DNA of 64,000 bases from Candidatus Woesearchaeota archaeon (GTDB lineage Archaea; Nanobdellota; Nanobdellia; Woesearchaeales; ARS49). Positions 1 to 8,057 of this stretch are shown here, in pieces; position 1 is the stretch's first letter, and each line of letters starts with the position of its first letter. Position numbers and translations under genes: made by a program. Below the pieces are notes generated by a model that did no database searches, had not been told where the DNA came from, and saw nothing but the letters and a program-made list of their open reading frames with translations. The DNA is taken from NCBI GenBank assembly GCA_016215315.1, contig JACRKG010000006.1, forward strand, positions 1 through 64,000. The letters run 5' to 3'.

Positions 1-1
1 A

Positions 2-103
2 AACATTAACGACTTCTTCAAACACTACAACACCAAAAGACTACACATGAGCCTAGACTACAAAACACCACAAGAAATATGGAATGAACTCAAAAATGTC
101 TAG
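2..103 (+). pseudogene. C-terminal tail of a DDE transposase (IS481/IS3-like), cut by the window edge
   Basis: The first 33 codons read as the end of an rve-type integrase core: FFKHYNTKRLHMSLDYKTP followed by QEIWNELKNV and a stop. The pattern 'yN..RpH..L...TP.e.w' is the usual end of IS481/IS3-group transposases, so this is seen directly and the family is reasonably certain. Only the tail is in the window, so whether the element is intact cannot be judged. The DinD pseudogene just downstream suggests a decayed insertion area. Confidence 0.7.
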
Positions 104-129
104 CTGTTTTCAGATGTCTAGCAGTTTCC
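96..129. repeat. Direct repeat at the transposase 3' end, possible IS terminus
   Basis: ATGTCTAGCTGTTTT (96-110) is followed by ATGTCTAGCAGTTTCC (114-129), an imperfect direct repeat covering the transposase stop codon. IS ends commonly lie just past the transposase gene, so this may be the terminal repeat of the element. The other end lies outside the window, so this is inference. Confidence 0.35.
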
Positions 130-189
130 GGATAACAGAATTATGTTTAAGTTTGACTTTCTCGCACTTAAAAAGAATAAAACCGTGAG

Positions 190-491
190 TTATTGTAAAA
201 TTTCATAATATGACTTGGCTCTATCTTTGGCAAGCCATAATTTGAATGGTTCTGCTTTTGGAGAAGGAATTGATTGAATTAAATGTAATATTGTTTTTGT
301 ATTAGCACAGTCTGTTTCACGAAATTTTCCATCCTCTGCGGGAAGTTTCAACTGGTGACAATTTGTCACCACTTCACTTTTTCCTCTCTCAATCTTTGAC
401 TTAACTTATTCCAATACTTTCTTGCTGTTTGAAAGTTTATTTGTTCTGATAAAACAGCCACAACATCTATTACTGAAAAATACCATTCATC
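190..491 (-). pseudogene. DinD/BRO-N-like protein, frameshifted and truncated
   Basis: The downstream part (190-372) encodes VVTNCHQLKLPAEDGKFRE and IQSIPSPKAEPFKLWLAK, hallmark strings of the BRO-N domain in DNA-damage-inducible DinD-like proteins. The preceding part lies in another frame (about 380-491): DEWYFSVIDVVAVLSEQ then ARKYWNKLSQRLREEK. The two join only by a single-base shift near 376-385, inside a GTGAAGTGGTGAC stretch. The N-terminal residues before DEWYF are missing (an in-frame TAG precedes them), and the C-terminus stops at YYEILQ soon after the FKLWLA motif. DinD genes are often mobile, which fits the transposase remnant alongside. It is almost certainly non-functional. Confidence 0.75.
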
Positions 492-883
492 TTTGTACTA
501 AATTTTAGTATTTTTTTGTTGTCAAAGACTTTTCTAGTTTTTATACTGCGTTTGCTTTTTCCCCTAGCCGAACGCTCGCTTTTTGTGCTTGTTAAGTTTT
601 GTTCTGCTTTTAGCGTTCGGAACAGTGTGTCAAAGCTGCGCTTTGAAAATTGATAAAAGAAAAGTTTTGCAAGTGCACTTACAAAACTATTCTCTTTTTT
701 CTGGATTCATGATGCTGCCGCCACAACCATTAAAAAAACCAGCACGCACACAATTAACGGCGGTCTGAGCTAAGAAAGTTTAAGAAAATTAAAAGACCAA
801 GCAGAGTTATCAACATAGTAATCACCAGAAAACATAAAAAAAATCAAAGAAAAAGAAAAAAATAAAAAAAAAGTTAAGTTTCC
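492..883. other. Gene-free gap with four consecutive inverted repeats
   Basis: No convincing coding frame. Four stem-loops follow one another: CCGAACGCT (568-576) with AGCGTTCGG (612-620); CAAAG (631-635) with CTTTG (641-645); GTTTTG (664-669) with CAAAAC (682-687), continued by AAG/CTT; and CCGCC (718-722) with GGCGG (759-763). I could not match this to RNase P RNA, SRP RNA or a tRNA. It could be a structured RNA or remains of the mobile DNA next to it. Poly-T on the minus strand near 840-880 may end the gene at 884-1252. Confidence 0.35.
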
Positions 884-1252
884 TTAACCGTATAATGGAC
901 TGTTTGCACCAGTTGGGCCCGCTCTTGAAATTGCAGGTTCTGTGCTTCCAACCCATCTTTGTTCTACTGCGCTATTTCCGCCTCTTGTTAATCTAGCACC
1001 ATTATCGCCTGTATCAATCCTGTAGTATGCTTGACCATTTCCAGGGTATGCTACATCGTTTCCCCAGGTTTGAGTTTCCCAGATTGGACTTCCTCCGAAT
1101 CTGCCCATTCCTGACGGGTCATAATAGCCTGCTGTGTTTGCTACTTGTCCGGTTGATCTTGCTCCTACGAACAATAAAACCAAACCAACGACTGCAATTA
1201 CAGCCACTATTCCTAGGATGACTAGCGCTAGTCCTTTTCCTTCATCAGCCAT
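884..1252 (-). CDS. Small single-pass membrane protein, unknown function
   Basis: 122 residues. After MADEGKG comes one long hydrophobic helix (about residues 7-31, GLALVILGIVAVIAVVGL...), then a Gly/Ser/Asn-rich, low-lysine tail with aromatic residues that is likely outside the cell. The start is well supported: a GAGGTGAT ribosome-binding site lies 5-7 nt in front of the ATG. I recognise the MADEGKG-plus-helix form as common in DPANN genomes, but no function is known to me. It is transcribed away from the ribonucleotide reductase gene, and the palindromic sites in between could serve both. A T-rich run follows the stop. Confidence 0.75.
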   Translation of the reverse strand: MADEGKGLALVILGIVAVIAVVGLVLLFVGARSTGQVANTAGYYDPSGMGRFGGSPIWETQTWGNDVAYPGNGQAYYRIDTGDNGARLTRGGNSAVEQRWVGSTEPAISRAGPTGANSPLYG

Positions 1253-1325
1253 AAATTATCACCTCATTTAGGCTATTTTATATTATTTAAATGGTTTTTC
1301 GTAAATGCCATATTTAAATATTCTC

Positions 1326-1365
1326 ATACTGCAAAAAATATTATGCAATTTATATGTTGCAGTAT
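1326..1365. promoter_or_regulatory. Palindromic candidate operator upstream of the ribonucleotide reductase
   Basis: ATACTGCAA (1326-1334) and TTGCAGTAT (1357-1365) are a perfect 9-bp inverted repeat whose centres are 31 bp apart, about three helical turns. A third TGCAA lies between (1344-1348), so the region also reads as two overlapping palindromes: TGCA-N10-TGCA and TGCAATTTATATGTTGCA. A TATA-like GTTTTTAATAAT (about 1380-1391) follows, about 30 bp before the nrdJ ATG. Paired palindromes about 31 bp apart are the layout of bacterial NrdR boxes; whether the binder here is related is inference. Confidence 0.45.
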
Positions 1366-1417
1366 CTGTTTTTGTCGAAAGTTTTTAATAATGAAGGATT
1401 TTTGAAAAACAAAAAAG

Positions 1418-3508
1418 ATGTTGAAAATTTTAAAGATCAGAAAAAGGGATGGTTCTTTTGAGTTTTTTGAAGAGGAAAAAATACAAAAATCTATTGCTAA
1501 CGCCCTAAAAGATACTAGGGGCGAAAAAGAAGTTTACAAAGCCAAGGCAATAACTAAAGAAGTTGTTGAATTCTTAGAAAAATACACCTTAAAAGACATA
1601 GTGTTAACACATAAAGATGTTCAGGACGTTATATTTGATGTTCTTAAAAAGTGTAAAATGCAAGATGTTCTTGAAAATTATTCTAATTACCAAAAAAAAC
1701 AAACCAATCTTACATCATTCAAAACTTATGCAAACATAAGGGATGATGTTGGACTAACAGAAAATGCTTTAAAAGTACTCGCAAGAAGATATTTGTTAAA
1801 AGATAGTAATGGAAATATTGTTGAAACACCTAGAAGGCTTTTTGAGAGAGTGGCAAAAAATGTTGCTTCCATTGATGCAAAATATTCAAAAGGGGATGTA
1901 AGCAAAACAACAAAAGAATTTCTTGATATGCTTACCAATCTTGAATTCCTACCTAATACTCCTACATTAATGAATGCAGGAACTCCATTACAGCAATTAA
2001 GTGCTTGTTTTGTCCTGCCAATAGAAGATAATTTGGGAGAAATTTTTACAACGCTAAAAAATAGTGCATTAATACAACAAAGTGGCGGTGGAACTGGATT
2101 TGATTTTTCAAAATTAAGACCTAAAGGAGATATAGTTATGAGTACTAAAGGAACAACTTATGGCCCTTTAAGTTTCATGGAAATATTTAACAAAACAACC
2201 GATGTAATAAAACAAGGAGGCAAACGCAGGGGAGCCAATATGGCCATCATGAGTGTTTACCACCCAGATATTAAAGAATTTATAGCAATGAAATCTCAAG
2301 ACGGCATAATGTCCAATTTTAACATTTCTGTAGCAGTTGATGATCAATTTTTTGAAAGGTTAGAAACTGACAAAAGAATATTTTTAGTAAACCCTAGAAC
2401 AAAAAAACAAGTCTCAACAGTTGATGCTAAAGAAATTTTTGATTTAATTGCAGAAAATGCATGGAAAACTGGTGATCCTGGATTAGTTTTTATGGACGAA
2501 ATAAACAAATACAATCCTACGCCAGAAATTGGCAAAATAGAAGCCACAAATCCTTGTTCAGAACAACCATTGTTACCTTATGAAAGCTGCAACCTTGGAA
2601 GTATTAATTTAATGAAAATGTTCAGCAAAGATAAATTTGTTTGGGAAAAATTAAGAAAAACAATAATAACAAGCGTCCACTTTTTAGACAACGTAATTGA
2701 TGCAAATAAATATGTAATTCCCGAAATAGAACAAATGACAAAATCAAATAGAAAAATAGGTTTAGGAGTGATGGGATTTGCGGAAGCACTCATAATGCAA
2801 AAAATATCTTACAATAGTCCTCAAGCACTTGATTTTGCTGAAAAAGTAATGGAGTTCATACAAAAAGAAGCTCATAAAAAAAGTGAAGAATTAGGTAAAG
2901 AAAGAGGCAACTTTCCAAACTTTGAAAAAAGCACTCTAGCCAAAACGCATAAAACAATGAGGAATGCAACAGTAACAACAATTGCTCCAACAGGAAGCAT
3001 AAGCATACTTGCAGGAGTATCCAGTGGCATTGAACCTTTATTCGCAATTTCTTTTGTAAGAGAAGTAATGGAAGGAACTAAATTATTAGAAACAAATGAT
3101 TTATTCGAAAAAATCGCTCACGAAAAAAGTTTTTACTCAAAAAAATTAATGACAGAAATAGCAGCAAAAGGAAGCATTCAAGACATAAAAGGAATACCTA
3201 ATGACGTCAAAAAATTATTCGTAACTGCATTAGACATAATTCCAGAGTGGCACTTAAAAATTCAAGCAGCATTCCAAAAATATACAGATAACGGAGTAAG
3301 CAAAACAATCAACTTACCAGAAAATGCAACAGTAGAAGACGTCAAAAAAGCATTCTTATTAGCACACAAACTAAAATGCAAAGGAATAACTGTGTTCAGA
3401 TACGGAAGCAAAAAACAACAAGTACTCTACTTTAACAAAGACGAGAAATACTTAAACGTAAAACAAGACTTTGCAGGCGGATGCCCTGGACTTGTTTGTG
3501 TTGTTTGA
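1418..3508 (+). CDS. nrdJ: Adenosylcobalamin-dependent (class II) ribonucleoside-diphosphate reductase
   Basis: 696 residues. Reduces ribonucleotides to deoxyribonucleotides using a B12-derived radical. Residues 1-95 form an ATP-cone regulatory domain ([17 protein letters not shown]). The catalytic barrel carries QLSACFVLP with Cys197, [15 protein letters not shown], the N-x-C-x-E motif NPCSE (Asn378, thiyl Cys380, Glu382), and Cys391 in YESCNLGS. It is preceded by the [10 protein letters not shown] loop. The C-terminal tail ends in CPGLVC, a Cys pair of the type that re-reduces the active site. There is no small-subunit gene nearby, as expected for class II. A corrinoid adenosyltransferase at 43535-44017 could supply the cofactor. 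A TATA-like box about 30 bp upstream suggests a leaderless transcript. Confidence 0.93.
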   Translation: MLKILKIRKRDGSFEFFEEEKIQKSIANALKDTRGEKEVYKAKAITKEVVEFLEKYTLKDIVLTHKDVQDVIFDVLKKCKMQDVLENYSNYQKKQTNLTSFKTYANIRDDVGLTENALKVLARRYLLKDSNGNIVETPRRLFERVAKNVASIDAKYSKGDVSKTTKEFLDMLTNLEFLPNTPTLMNAGTPLQQLSACFVLPIEDNLGEIFTTLKNSALIQQSGGGTGFDFSKLRPKGDIVMSTKGTTYGPLSFMEIFNKTTDVIKQGGKRRGANMAIMSVYHPDIKEFIAMKSQDGIMSNFNISVAVDDQFFERLETDKRIFLVNPRTKKQVSTVDAKEIFDLIAENAWKTGDPGLVFMDEINKYNPTPEIGKIEATNPCSEQPLLPYESCNLGSINLMKMFSKDKFVWEKLRKTIITSVHFLDNVIDANKYVIPEIEQMTKSNRKIGLGVMGFAEALIMQKISYNSPQALDFAEKVMEFIQKEAHKKSEELGKERGNFPNFEKSTLAKTHKTMRNATVTTIAPTGSISILAGVSSGIEPLFAISFVREVMEGTKLLETNDLFEKIAHEKSFYSKKLMTEIAAKGSIQDIKGIPNDVKKLFVTALDIIPEWHLKIQAAFQKYTDNGVSKTINLPENATVEDVKKAFLLAHKLKCKGITVFRYGSKKQQVLYFNKDEKYLNVKQDFAGGCPGLVCVV

Positions 3509-3566
3509 CATATTCTTTACGTAATCTTTAAATACTCCTATTTCCATAAGTAACTAACAGGAGTTA

Positions 3567-3962
3567 ATGAAAAAAGAGAAATCCTGCGGTGCTGTCGTCT
3601 TTTCTGGTGATAAGTTCTTATTAGTTAAACATAGCAAAAACAATAATTGGGGTTTTCCAAAAGGACACGTAGAGCTAGGAGAATCCGAAAAAGAAACTGC
3701 AATTAGAGAAATTTGTGAAGAAGTAGGCACTAGGGTTGAGCTCATACCAGACTTCAGACAAGAAATAGTCTATTCACCAAGACCAGGAAAAGAAAAAACA
3801 CTTGTTTTATTCTTAGGCAAAACCAACAACAAAGAATTAATTCTAGACACAGAAGAAATATCAAATTACAAATGGCTAGATTACGGACAAGCATTAATGC
3901 AACTAACTTTCGAGAATACTAGAGAAATATTAAGAAAAGCGTATGAATTTTTGAACGAGTAA
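3567..3962 (+). CDS. Nudix hydrolase, Ap4A-hydrolase-like
   Basis: 131 residues. The full Nudix box runs from Gly33 to Gly54: GHVELGESEKETAIREICEE then VG, matching GX5EX7REUXEEXG with metal-binding Glu51 and Glu52. The N-terminus MKKEKSCGAVVF and the W-GFPKG segment resemble asymmetric bis(5'-nucleosyl)-tetraphosphatases, which remove Ap4A and similar dinucleotides; the exact substrate is inferred. A TATA-like CTTTAAATACT lies about 30 bp upstream. The stop codon is 2 nt from the stop of the convergent VapC gene. Confidence 0.85.
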   Translation: MKKEKSCGAVVFSGDKFLLVKHSKNNNWGFPKGHVELGESEKETAIREICEEVGTRVELIPDFRQEIVYSPRPGKEKTLVLFLGKTNNKELILDTEEISNYKWLDYGQALMQLTFENTREILRKAYEFLNE

Positions 3963-3963
3963 A

Positions 3964-4335
3964 TCACTTTACTAATTCTACCGCATCCAAGCCAGAAAAT
4001 TGTTCATCTCCAGTTAAAAATATCATATTGTTCTTTTTTGCGTAAGCATATCCAATACAATCTGCATAGGATAATTTCTTTTTCATATTATTTAATCTAA
4101 ATTTTAAAGCCTCAAACAATATTTCATCAGCTAACTCCACAACACAGCACTTAAATTGGTAATAAACTTTTTTTGCTTTGCTCTCTCCAAAATCTCTAAG
4201 CACCAAAAAATAAAGTTCAGAAAGGTTAAAGACCGTCAAAAAAACAGGTTTATCCCCATATCCTGCATAGCTATTTCTACCTTCAACTAAAGAAAAAAGA
4301 GCGTACGTATCAAAAAAATATCTATTTAATCCCAT
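3964..4335 (-). CDS. VapC-type PIN-domain toxin
   Basis: 123 residues, the normal size for a single PIN domain. The four acidic residues of the nuclease site are visible: Asp9 (FFDTYAL), Glu40 (NLSELYF), Asp92 (SYADCIGYAYA) and Asp110 (FLTGDEQF). PIN toxins of this type cut RNA, often tRNA or rRNA; the target cannot be told from sequence. It overlaps the 3' end of the upstream antitoxin gene by 10 nt, the usual translational coupling of a toxin-antitoxin operon. Confidence 0.88.
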   Translation of the reverse strand: MGLNRYFFDTYALFSLVEGRNSYAGYGDKPVFLTVFNLSELYFLVLRDFGESKAKKVYYQFKCCVVELADEILFEALKFRLNNMKKKLSYADCIGYAYAKKNNMIFLTGDEQFSGLDAVELVK

Positions 4336-4544
4336 CCCTTTCTAGCCTCATCCTTTAATTTCTGAGGATCTTCTTTCCACTCAGACAAAATTCCGAAAAA
4401 TTCTCTGGCTTTCGGTCTTTTTTTTATCTCAATTACTATTTTTTCACCTACATTGATATGTTCCTGATCTACAACTTCTTTAGGAATTATTATGCCCATT
4501 GAACTGCCCCATTTCTTTGTTTTACACTCGATTTCAATCACCAT
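4326..4544 (-). CDS. AbrB/MazE-type antitoxin of the VapBC pair
   Basis: 72 residues. The N-terminal swapped-hairpin DNA-binding fold is visible in TKKWGSSMGIIIPKEVV followed by NVGEKIVIEI (residues 9-40). The charged C-terminal tail (EFFGILSEWKEDPQKLKDEA) is expected to wrap and block the toxin. It is first in the operon and overlaps vapC. A 12-bp-arm palindrome begins 4 bp upstream of the start codon and is the likely site of autorepression. Confidence 0.87.
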   Translation of the reverse strand: MVIEIECKTKKWGSSMGIIIPKEVVDQEHINVGEKIVIEIKKRPKAREFFGILSEWKEDPQKLKDEARKGWD

Positions 4545-4547
4545 AAG

Positions 4548-4572
4548 TTAAATATAACTTAGTTATATTTAA
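4548..4572. promoter_or_regulatory. Near-perfect palindrome, probable VapB operator
   Basis: TTAAATATAACT (4548-4559), one central T, then AGTTATATTTAA (4561-4572): a 12-bp perfect inverted repeat starting 4 bp upstream of the antitoxin ATG on the minus strand. It contains TATA-like sequence. TA operons are normally repressed by the antitoxin or TA complex binding such a site, so the assignment is inference from a strong sequence signal. Confidence 0.7.
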
Positions 4573-4690
4573 GCATTTCTGTTGTATGCGTATAACCTAG
4601 GAAAATGATATTTAATAAAAGTCTTTCTGGAAAATTTTGGGAAATCTTCTAAAAAAATAAGAAAATTTTCTAAACAGGAGAGAAGAATTT

Positions 4691-4739
4691 CAAAAAAATA
4701 ACAAAAAACTGAAAAATTTCTAAAAATGTTAGAAAATTT
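4691..4739 (-). terminator. Hairpin plus T-runs after the DUF1385 gene
   Basis: AAATTTCTAA (4714-4723) pairs with TTAGAAAATTT (4729-4739) with one bulge, overlapping the stop codon of the DUF1385 gene. On the minus strand the hairpin is followed by T-rich runs (positions 4690-4710). The rest of 4573-4690 is A/T-rich and shows no gene. Confidence 0.45.
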
Positions 4740-5583
4740 ACAACACTTCTTTCAACGCTTTAATCGCAACTTCAACTTGTTTATCATCAGGCTCTCGGGT
4801 TGTTAATTTCTGAGTCCATAATCCTGGTTTGATTAAGAATTGCAAGAATTTGCTGTTAGAATATTTAGCACTCAATTTAGTAATTTCATATCCAACTCCA
4901 CCAATTAGTGGAACTATTATGATTCTTAACAAAATATTGTAATACCAAACATTTGTTTTAATTAAAGAGAACAAAAATATACTTACCACAATTATGAAAA
5001 TAATTAAACTAGTACCGCACCTAGGGTGCAAAGTTGTAAAACTTTGCACGTTTTTGACAATTAATTTCTTCTTTGCTTCAAAACAATGAACTGCTTTGTG
5101 TTCAGCACCGTGATACTGAAAGATTCTTTTTACATCACTGAAAAATGCAATAATTATTACATAGGCAAGAAAAACAACTAATCTAAAAAAACCATCAACT
5201 AAGTTAAATAAAAAACCTGTGTGACTTATGAAAATTTTAGTGAACAGAAAAGGAAGTGCTACAAAAAACAAAATTGTTAACCCCACTGAAGCAAAAATCG
5301 TCAACACTAATTCTTTCTTAGATAAGTGTTCATGTTCTTCTTCTCCTTGCTGGTCCGCACTCCAAGCCATCGATTTCATTCCTAAAACAAGCATTTCAAA
5401 CAAAAAGATAATCCCCCTAACAAAAGGCAATCTCAACAATTTATTTTTTTCAGTTAAAGAAGAATACTTTATTTTTTTAACAACAATTTTTCCATTAGGC
5501 TTGCGAGCAGCAAAAGCTACTTTGTCTTTACTCTTCATCATCACTCCTTCAATGAGTGCCTGTCCGCCGATGTATTGAGTCAT
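4738..5583 (-). CDS. DUF1385 (YqhQ-like) membrane protein
   Basis: 281 residues. Family hallmarks are the N-terminal MTQYIGGQALIEGVMMKS, the central YHGAEHKAVHCFEA and LHPRCGTSLI. The conserved His, Glu and Cys residues have led to suggestions of a metal-dependent activity, but no function is established. About four to six membrane segments are visible (roughly residues 52-72, 93-117, 124-148, 190-210, 213-232). It has the usual family length and appears complete. It stands alone, with an AT-rich gap in front and a hairpin terminator behind. Confidence 0.85.
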   Translation of the reverse strand: MTQYIGGQALIEGVMMKSKDKVAFAARKPNGKIVVKKIKYSSLTEKNKLLRLPFVRGIIFLFEMLVLGMKSMAWSADQQGEEEHEHLSKKELVLTIFASVGLTILFFVALPFLFTKIFISHTGFLFNLVDGFFRLVVFLAYVIIIAFFSDVKRIFQYHGAEHKAVHCFEAKKKLIVKNVQSFTTLHPRCGTSLIIFIIVVSIFLFSLIKTNVWYYNILLRIIIVPLIGGVGYEITKLSAKYSNSKFLQFLIKPGLWTQKLTTREPDDKQVEVAIKALKEVL

Positions 5584-5657
5584 GAAAAGGAAATATCCTC
5601 ATATATTTATAAAGCTAACCAAAAAGTTTTACTGCTTTTGAAAAAAATAAAAAAAAA

Positions 5658-6119
5658 TTAATTACTTCTTTCCCTGAAATCTTTATCATATCGTATTGCT
5701 TTTGTTATTCCTTCTTCTAATGTATCTGCAGTTAATGTGGGAAATAATTCTAGCATCTCAGTACCGTTTGCATAAAATCTTCCTTCAAATTCTTCAAAAG
5801 GAGTTCTGTCTCCTCCCCCGCCTATCCCCCAAACTGGTTGTTGGTAAGCAAACTGAACAGCTCCTTTTGAATAATTCCAACTCAAGTAGTGAGCTACTTC
5901 ATTGTCTGGATCTGGATCGTATAAATTCTCACCAATTACTCTGCTTTCTCTAAGGAATTCAGCTAACTTGCTGTCTGTGTGCAATTCAAGTAAAAGCGCT
6001 CTTAGAGAGTTGTCTCCAGGGGAATTCCTGCTTGATATTTTATATTTCCCTTTTTGTTTCGGTGCTTCATTAAGCACTTCATGTATGCTTCGTAAATGAT
6101 TTCTTGTTGTTTTTTGCAT
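5658..6119 (-). CDS. Unknown soluble protein (153 aa)
   Basis: No family recognised. Soluble, mixed composition, with aromatic and Gly-rich stretches (FAYQQPVWGIGGGGDRTPFEEF, residues about 90-111) and no membrane segment. The start is supported by a GGTGAT ribosome-binding site a few nt before the ATG (minus strand, about 6127). Likely a lineage-specific protein. Confidence 0.6.
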   Translation of the reverse strand: MQKTTRNHLRSIHEVLNEAPKQKGKYKISSRNSPGDNSLRALLLELHTDSKLAEFLRESRVIGENLYDPDPDNEVAHYLSWNYSKGAVQFAYQQPVWGIGGGGDRTPFEEFEGRFYANGTEMLELFPTLTADTLEEGITKAIRYDKDFRERSN

Positions 6120-6232
6120 TTTTCATCACCAATATACAGAAGTTATTACGGTTTTATTAAACTTTTTTATTAAAATTTTACAAAAACAAAGAAATAGAAT
6201 TATTAAAAAAAGTAAATGAAAAAATAATTAAT

Positions 6233-7195
6233 TTATTTTCCTCTCAGGTCTCTATAAAATTCTTTAGCATCTTCTTTAAAGTCTCTTCCAGCTTCTCTTA
6301 AGTTTTCACTGGCTTCGCTTGCTTTTCCTTTTACATCACTCCAAACTTTAGTTAAGTCTACTCCTCTTTTGTCTAATTCTTTTTTAGCATAAACTCCAGT
6401 CAGTACTAGTGCAGGTACTGGACCCATAAACATTCTTGAGCCTATAAATAAAATTGCTCCTTTAACTCCAGAAGTATTAACATAGTTTCCTACGCCTTCT
6501 GCTTGTTTTAATTCAGTTTTGTAAGCTTCCAAGAATGCACTTCTCATTTGTGCTACTGTTTCTTTATCTGTTGATATGTTACCGGCTACTTGTGCAACTT
6601 TTCCTTTAACAGCTCCTAAAACTTGAGTGTGATATTGCATTAGTTCTGTTGAGAAGTTCTCACTTGTTGCAGCGTGAGTTACTTCGTCAGCAACAGCTTT
6701 TTCTAAACCGCTAACTGATTTTACTTTGTTACCTGCAATTTTTTCTACTATGTCACTTTTAATTCTTAAGTCAATATTTTTATCTTCACAAACTAATTTT
6801 CCTAATGTGTAAAGTTGGTATAATTTTCCTTTTGATTCTTTGTTTGCTTTTGAAAAGTTAGGTGAAGGATATTTTTGTTCTAAGCTGGTTCCTTCAAAGA
6901 AATCACTCATTGTTGTATTAATTTTTTTTCCTAAAGCATCGAGATAAGGATCTGCAACGTCATCATAAAATTCGTTAACGGTTCTTCCTTTAAGCACTGC
7001 TTCGTCAACTCCTTTTTTTGCTCCTTTAATTCCTCCTTCAACAGTTCTTCCTACAACGGTTGCTGTTCTGCTTGCAACATCAGTTGCTTTATTAAAAAGT
7101 TTTCTTCCGAAAACTTTTAAATCAAAACCGGTTTGTGGTGTGTTATTTTCTTCGTTTTTATCTTCAAATAATTCGTTTAAGTTGTTTTTAGCCAT
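6233..7195 (-). CDS. Unknown helical protein with one membrane-prone segment (320 aa)
   Basis: No family recognised. The N-terminus is Asn/Glu-rich (LNELFEDKNEENNTPQ), followed by small-residue-rich helices (TAVVGRTVEGGIKGAKKGVD). A hydrophobic stretch lies at about residues 244-270 (GAILFIGSRMFMGPVPALVL), and a highly charged amphipathic C-terminus follows (KGKASEASENLREAGRDFKE). A GAGGTA site lies 8 nt before the ATG. The alternating small and charged helices suggest a membrane-associated or coiled protein; no function is claimed. Confidence 0.65.
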   Translation of the reverse strand: MAKNNLNELFEDKNEENNTPQTGFDLKVFGRKLFNKATDVASRTATVVGRTVEGGIKGAKKGVDEAVLKGRTVNEFYDDVADPYLDALGKKINTTMSDFFEGTSLEQKYPSPNFSKANKESKGKLYQLYTLGKLVCEDKNIDLRIKSDIVEKIAGNKVKSVSGLEKAVADEVTHAATSENFSTELMQYHTQVLGAVKGKVAQVAGNISTDKETVAQMRSAFLEAYKTELKQAEGVGNYVNTSGVKGAILFIGSRMFMGPVPALVLTGVYAKKELDKRGVDLTKVWSDVKGKASEASENLREAGRDFKEDAKEFYRDLRGK

Positions 7196-7340
7196 TTTTA
7201 GTACCTCAATAAATTTTATAGTGCATTTAAGAGAAAAAGAATTATAAAAGTAACTTTTTATTATTACTAGGATTTTTCAGTTCCTGAAAAATCCTTAAAG
7301 TTTAAAAATTTGACATTACTAACAAGCTCAAGGAGTTAAA

Positions 7341-7661
7341 ATGAGCTTAGCTGAGAAAATATTGATAGGAACTTTGACTTTAGGTATTGGAGGTTTAGGT
7401 TTTATCATAATTAAATCAGTTGAGGAAGGCTCAAAAATGAACAAATTTAGGGAAGTTTATAACAAAGCAATACTCAAATATGGCGATTTAAATTTTGACC
7501 AAGTTATTTCAAAAGAAGAAATGGAAAGATTTGACTTAAGAATTTTAGATGGAAAAAATGTTTTTTACACTGATGGTTGGCCTAGATACCCGAATGGAGA
7601 AAAAGTACCTCCAGAAATAGTCACTCAATGGGTTGAAGAATACGTTAAAAAACAAGAATAA
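7341..7661 (+). CDS. Membrane-anchored protein with one EF-hand-like loop (paralog 1)
   Basis: 106 residues. One N-terminal membrane helix (about residues 5-26) precedes a short domain with a 12-residue EF-hand-like loop, Asp49 to Glu60 (DLNFDQVISKEE), with acidic or oxygen ligands at loop positions 1, 3, 5, 9 and 12. The position-6 Gly is Gln. The loop is followed by a shared GKN(V/A)(F/I)Y segment. The next gene is a clear paralog with the same layout. A single calcium-binding loop on a membrane anchor is inference; the target is unknown. GGAGTTAAA precedes the ATG. Confidence 0.68.
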   Translation: MSLAEKILIGTLTLGIGGLGFIIIKSVEEGSKMNKFREVYNKAILKYGDLNFDQVISKEEMERFDLRILDGKNVFYTDGWPRYPNGEKVPPEIVTQWVEEYVKKQE

Positions 7662-7687
7662 AAACCAAAGTAAACAAATTAACTAAT

Positions 7688-8047
7688 ATGCCAAATAAAG
7701 AAGAAATTATTGTAGGATCTATCATAGGAGGATTTATTGGTCTTATAGGTTTTATTATATATACAGGAGTGACAGAAGAAATGACCCGAAACAAATTAAA
7801 TAAAACTTATACTGAAGCACTTTACAATTATGCAGATACAGATAGAAACCAGGTTATTTCGCCACAAGAAAAAGAAGTTTTTATTGAAAGAATAGTTGAA
7901 GGAAAAAATGCAATTTATATTACTGACGATAAAAGATACCAATTCAGGTTCAAAGATACAGGAAAAGGAGTGTCAGATGCAACTTTAACAGAGTGGATTG
8001 ACGAGTATGTTGCAAATCAAAAAAAATGGAGCATATTCCAACAATAA
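7688..8047 (+). CDS. Membrane-anchored protein with one EF-hand-like loop (paralog 2)
   Basis: 119 residues, 26 nt behind its paralog and probably in the same operon. It has an N-terminal membrane helix (about residues 7-27). The EF-hand-like loop runs from Asp50 to Glu61 (DTDRNQVISPQE), closer to the canonical DxDxN than in paralog 1, again with Gln at position 6. Both share the order anchor, loop, E-GKN-IY, then a C-terminal TEWIDEYV / TQWVEEYV helix. A tandem duplication is the simplest explanation. Confidence 0.68.
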   Translation: MPNKEEIIVGSIIGGFIGLIGFIIYTGVTEEMTRNKLNKTYTEALYNYADTDRNQVISPQEKEVFIERIVEGKNAIYITDDKRYQFRFKDTGKGVSDATLTEWIDEYVANQKKWSIFQQ

Positions 8048-8057
8048 AATTTTAGAA

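Noticed and set aside
583..768. Possible 61-residue gene in the hairpin-rich gap
   Set aside because: Non-standard start, no ribosome-binding site, and the frame runs across several strong inverted repeats. Composition does not look like a protein of this genome.
560..770. RNase P RNA or SRP RNA in the first gap
   Set aside because: None of the conserved core strings of either RNA (such as GAGGAAAGTCC or the SRP helix 8 core) could be found on either strand.
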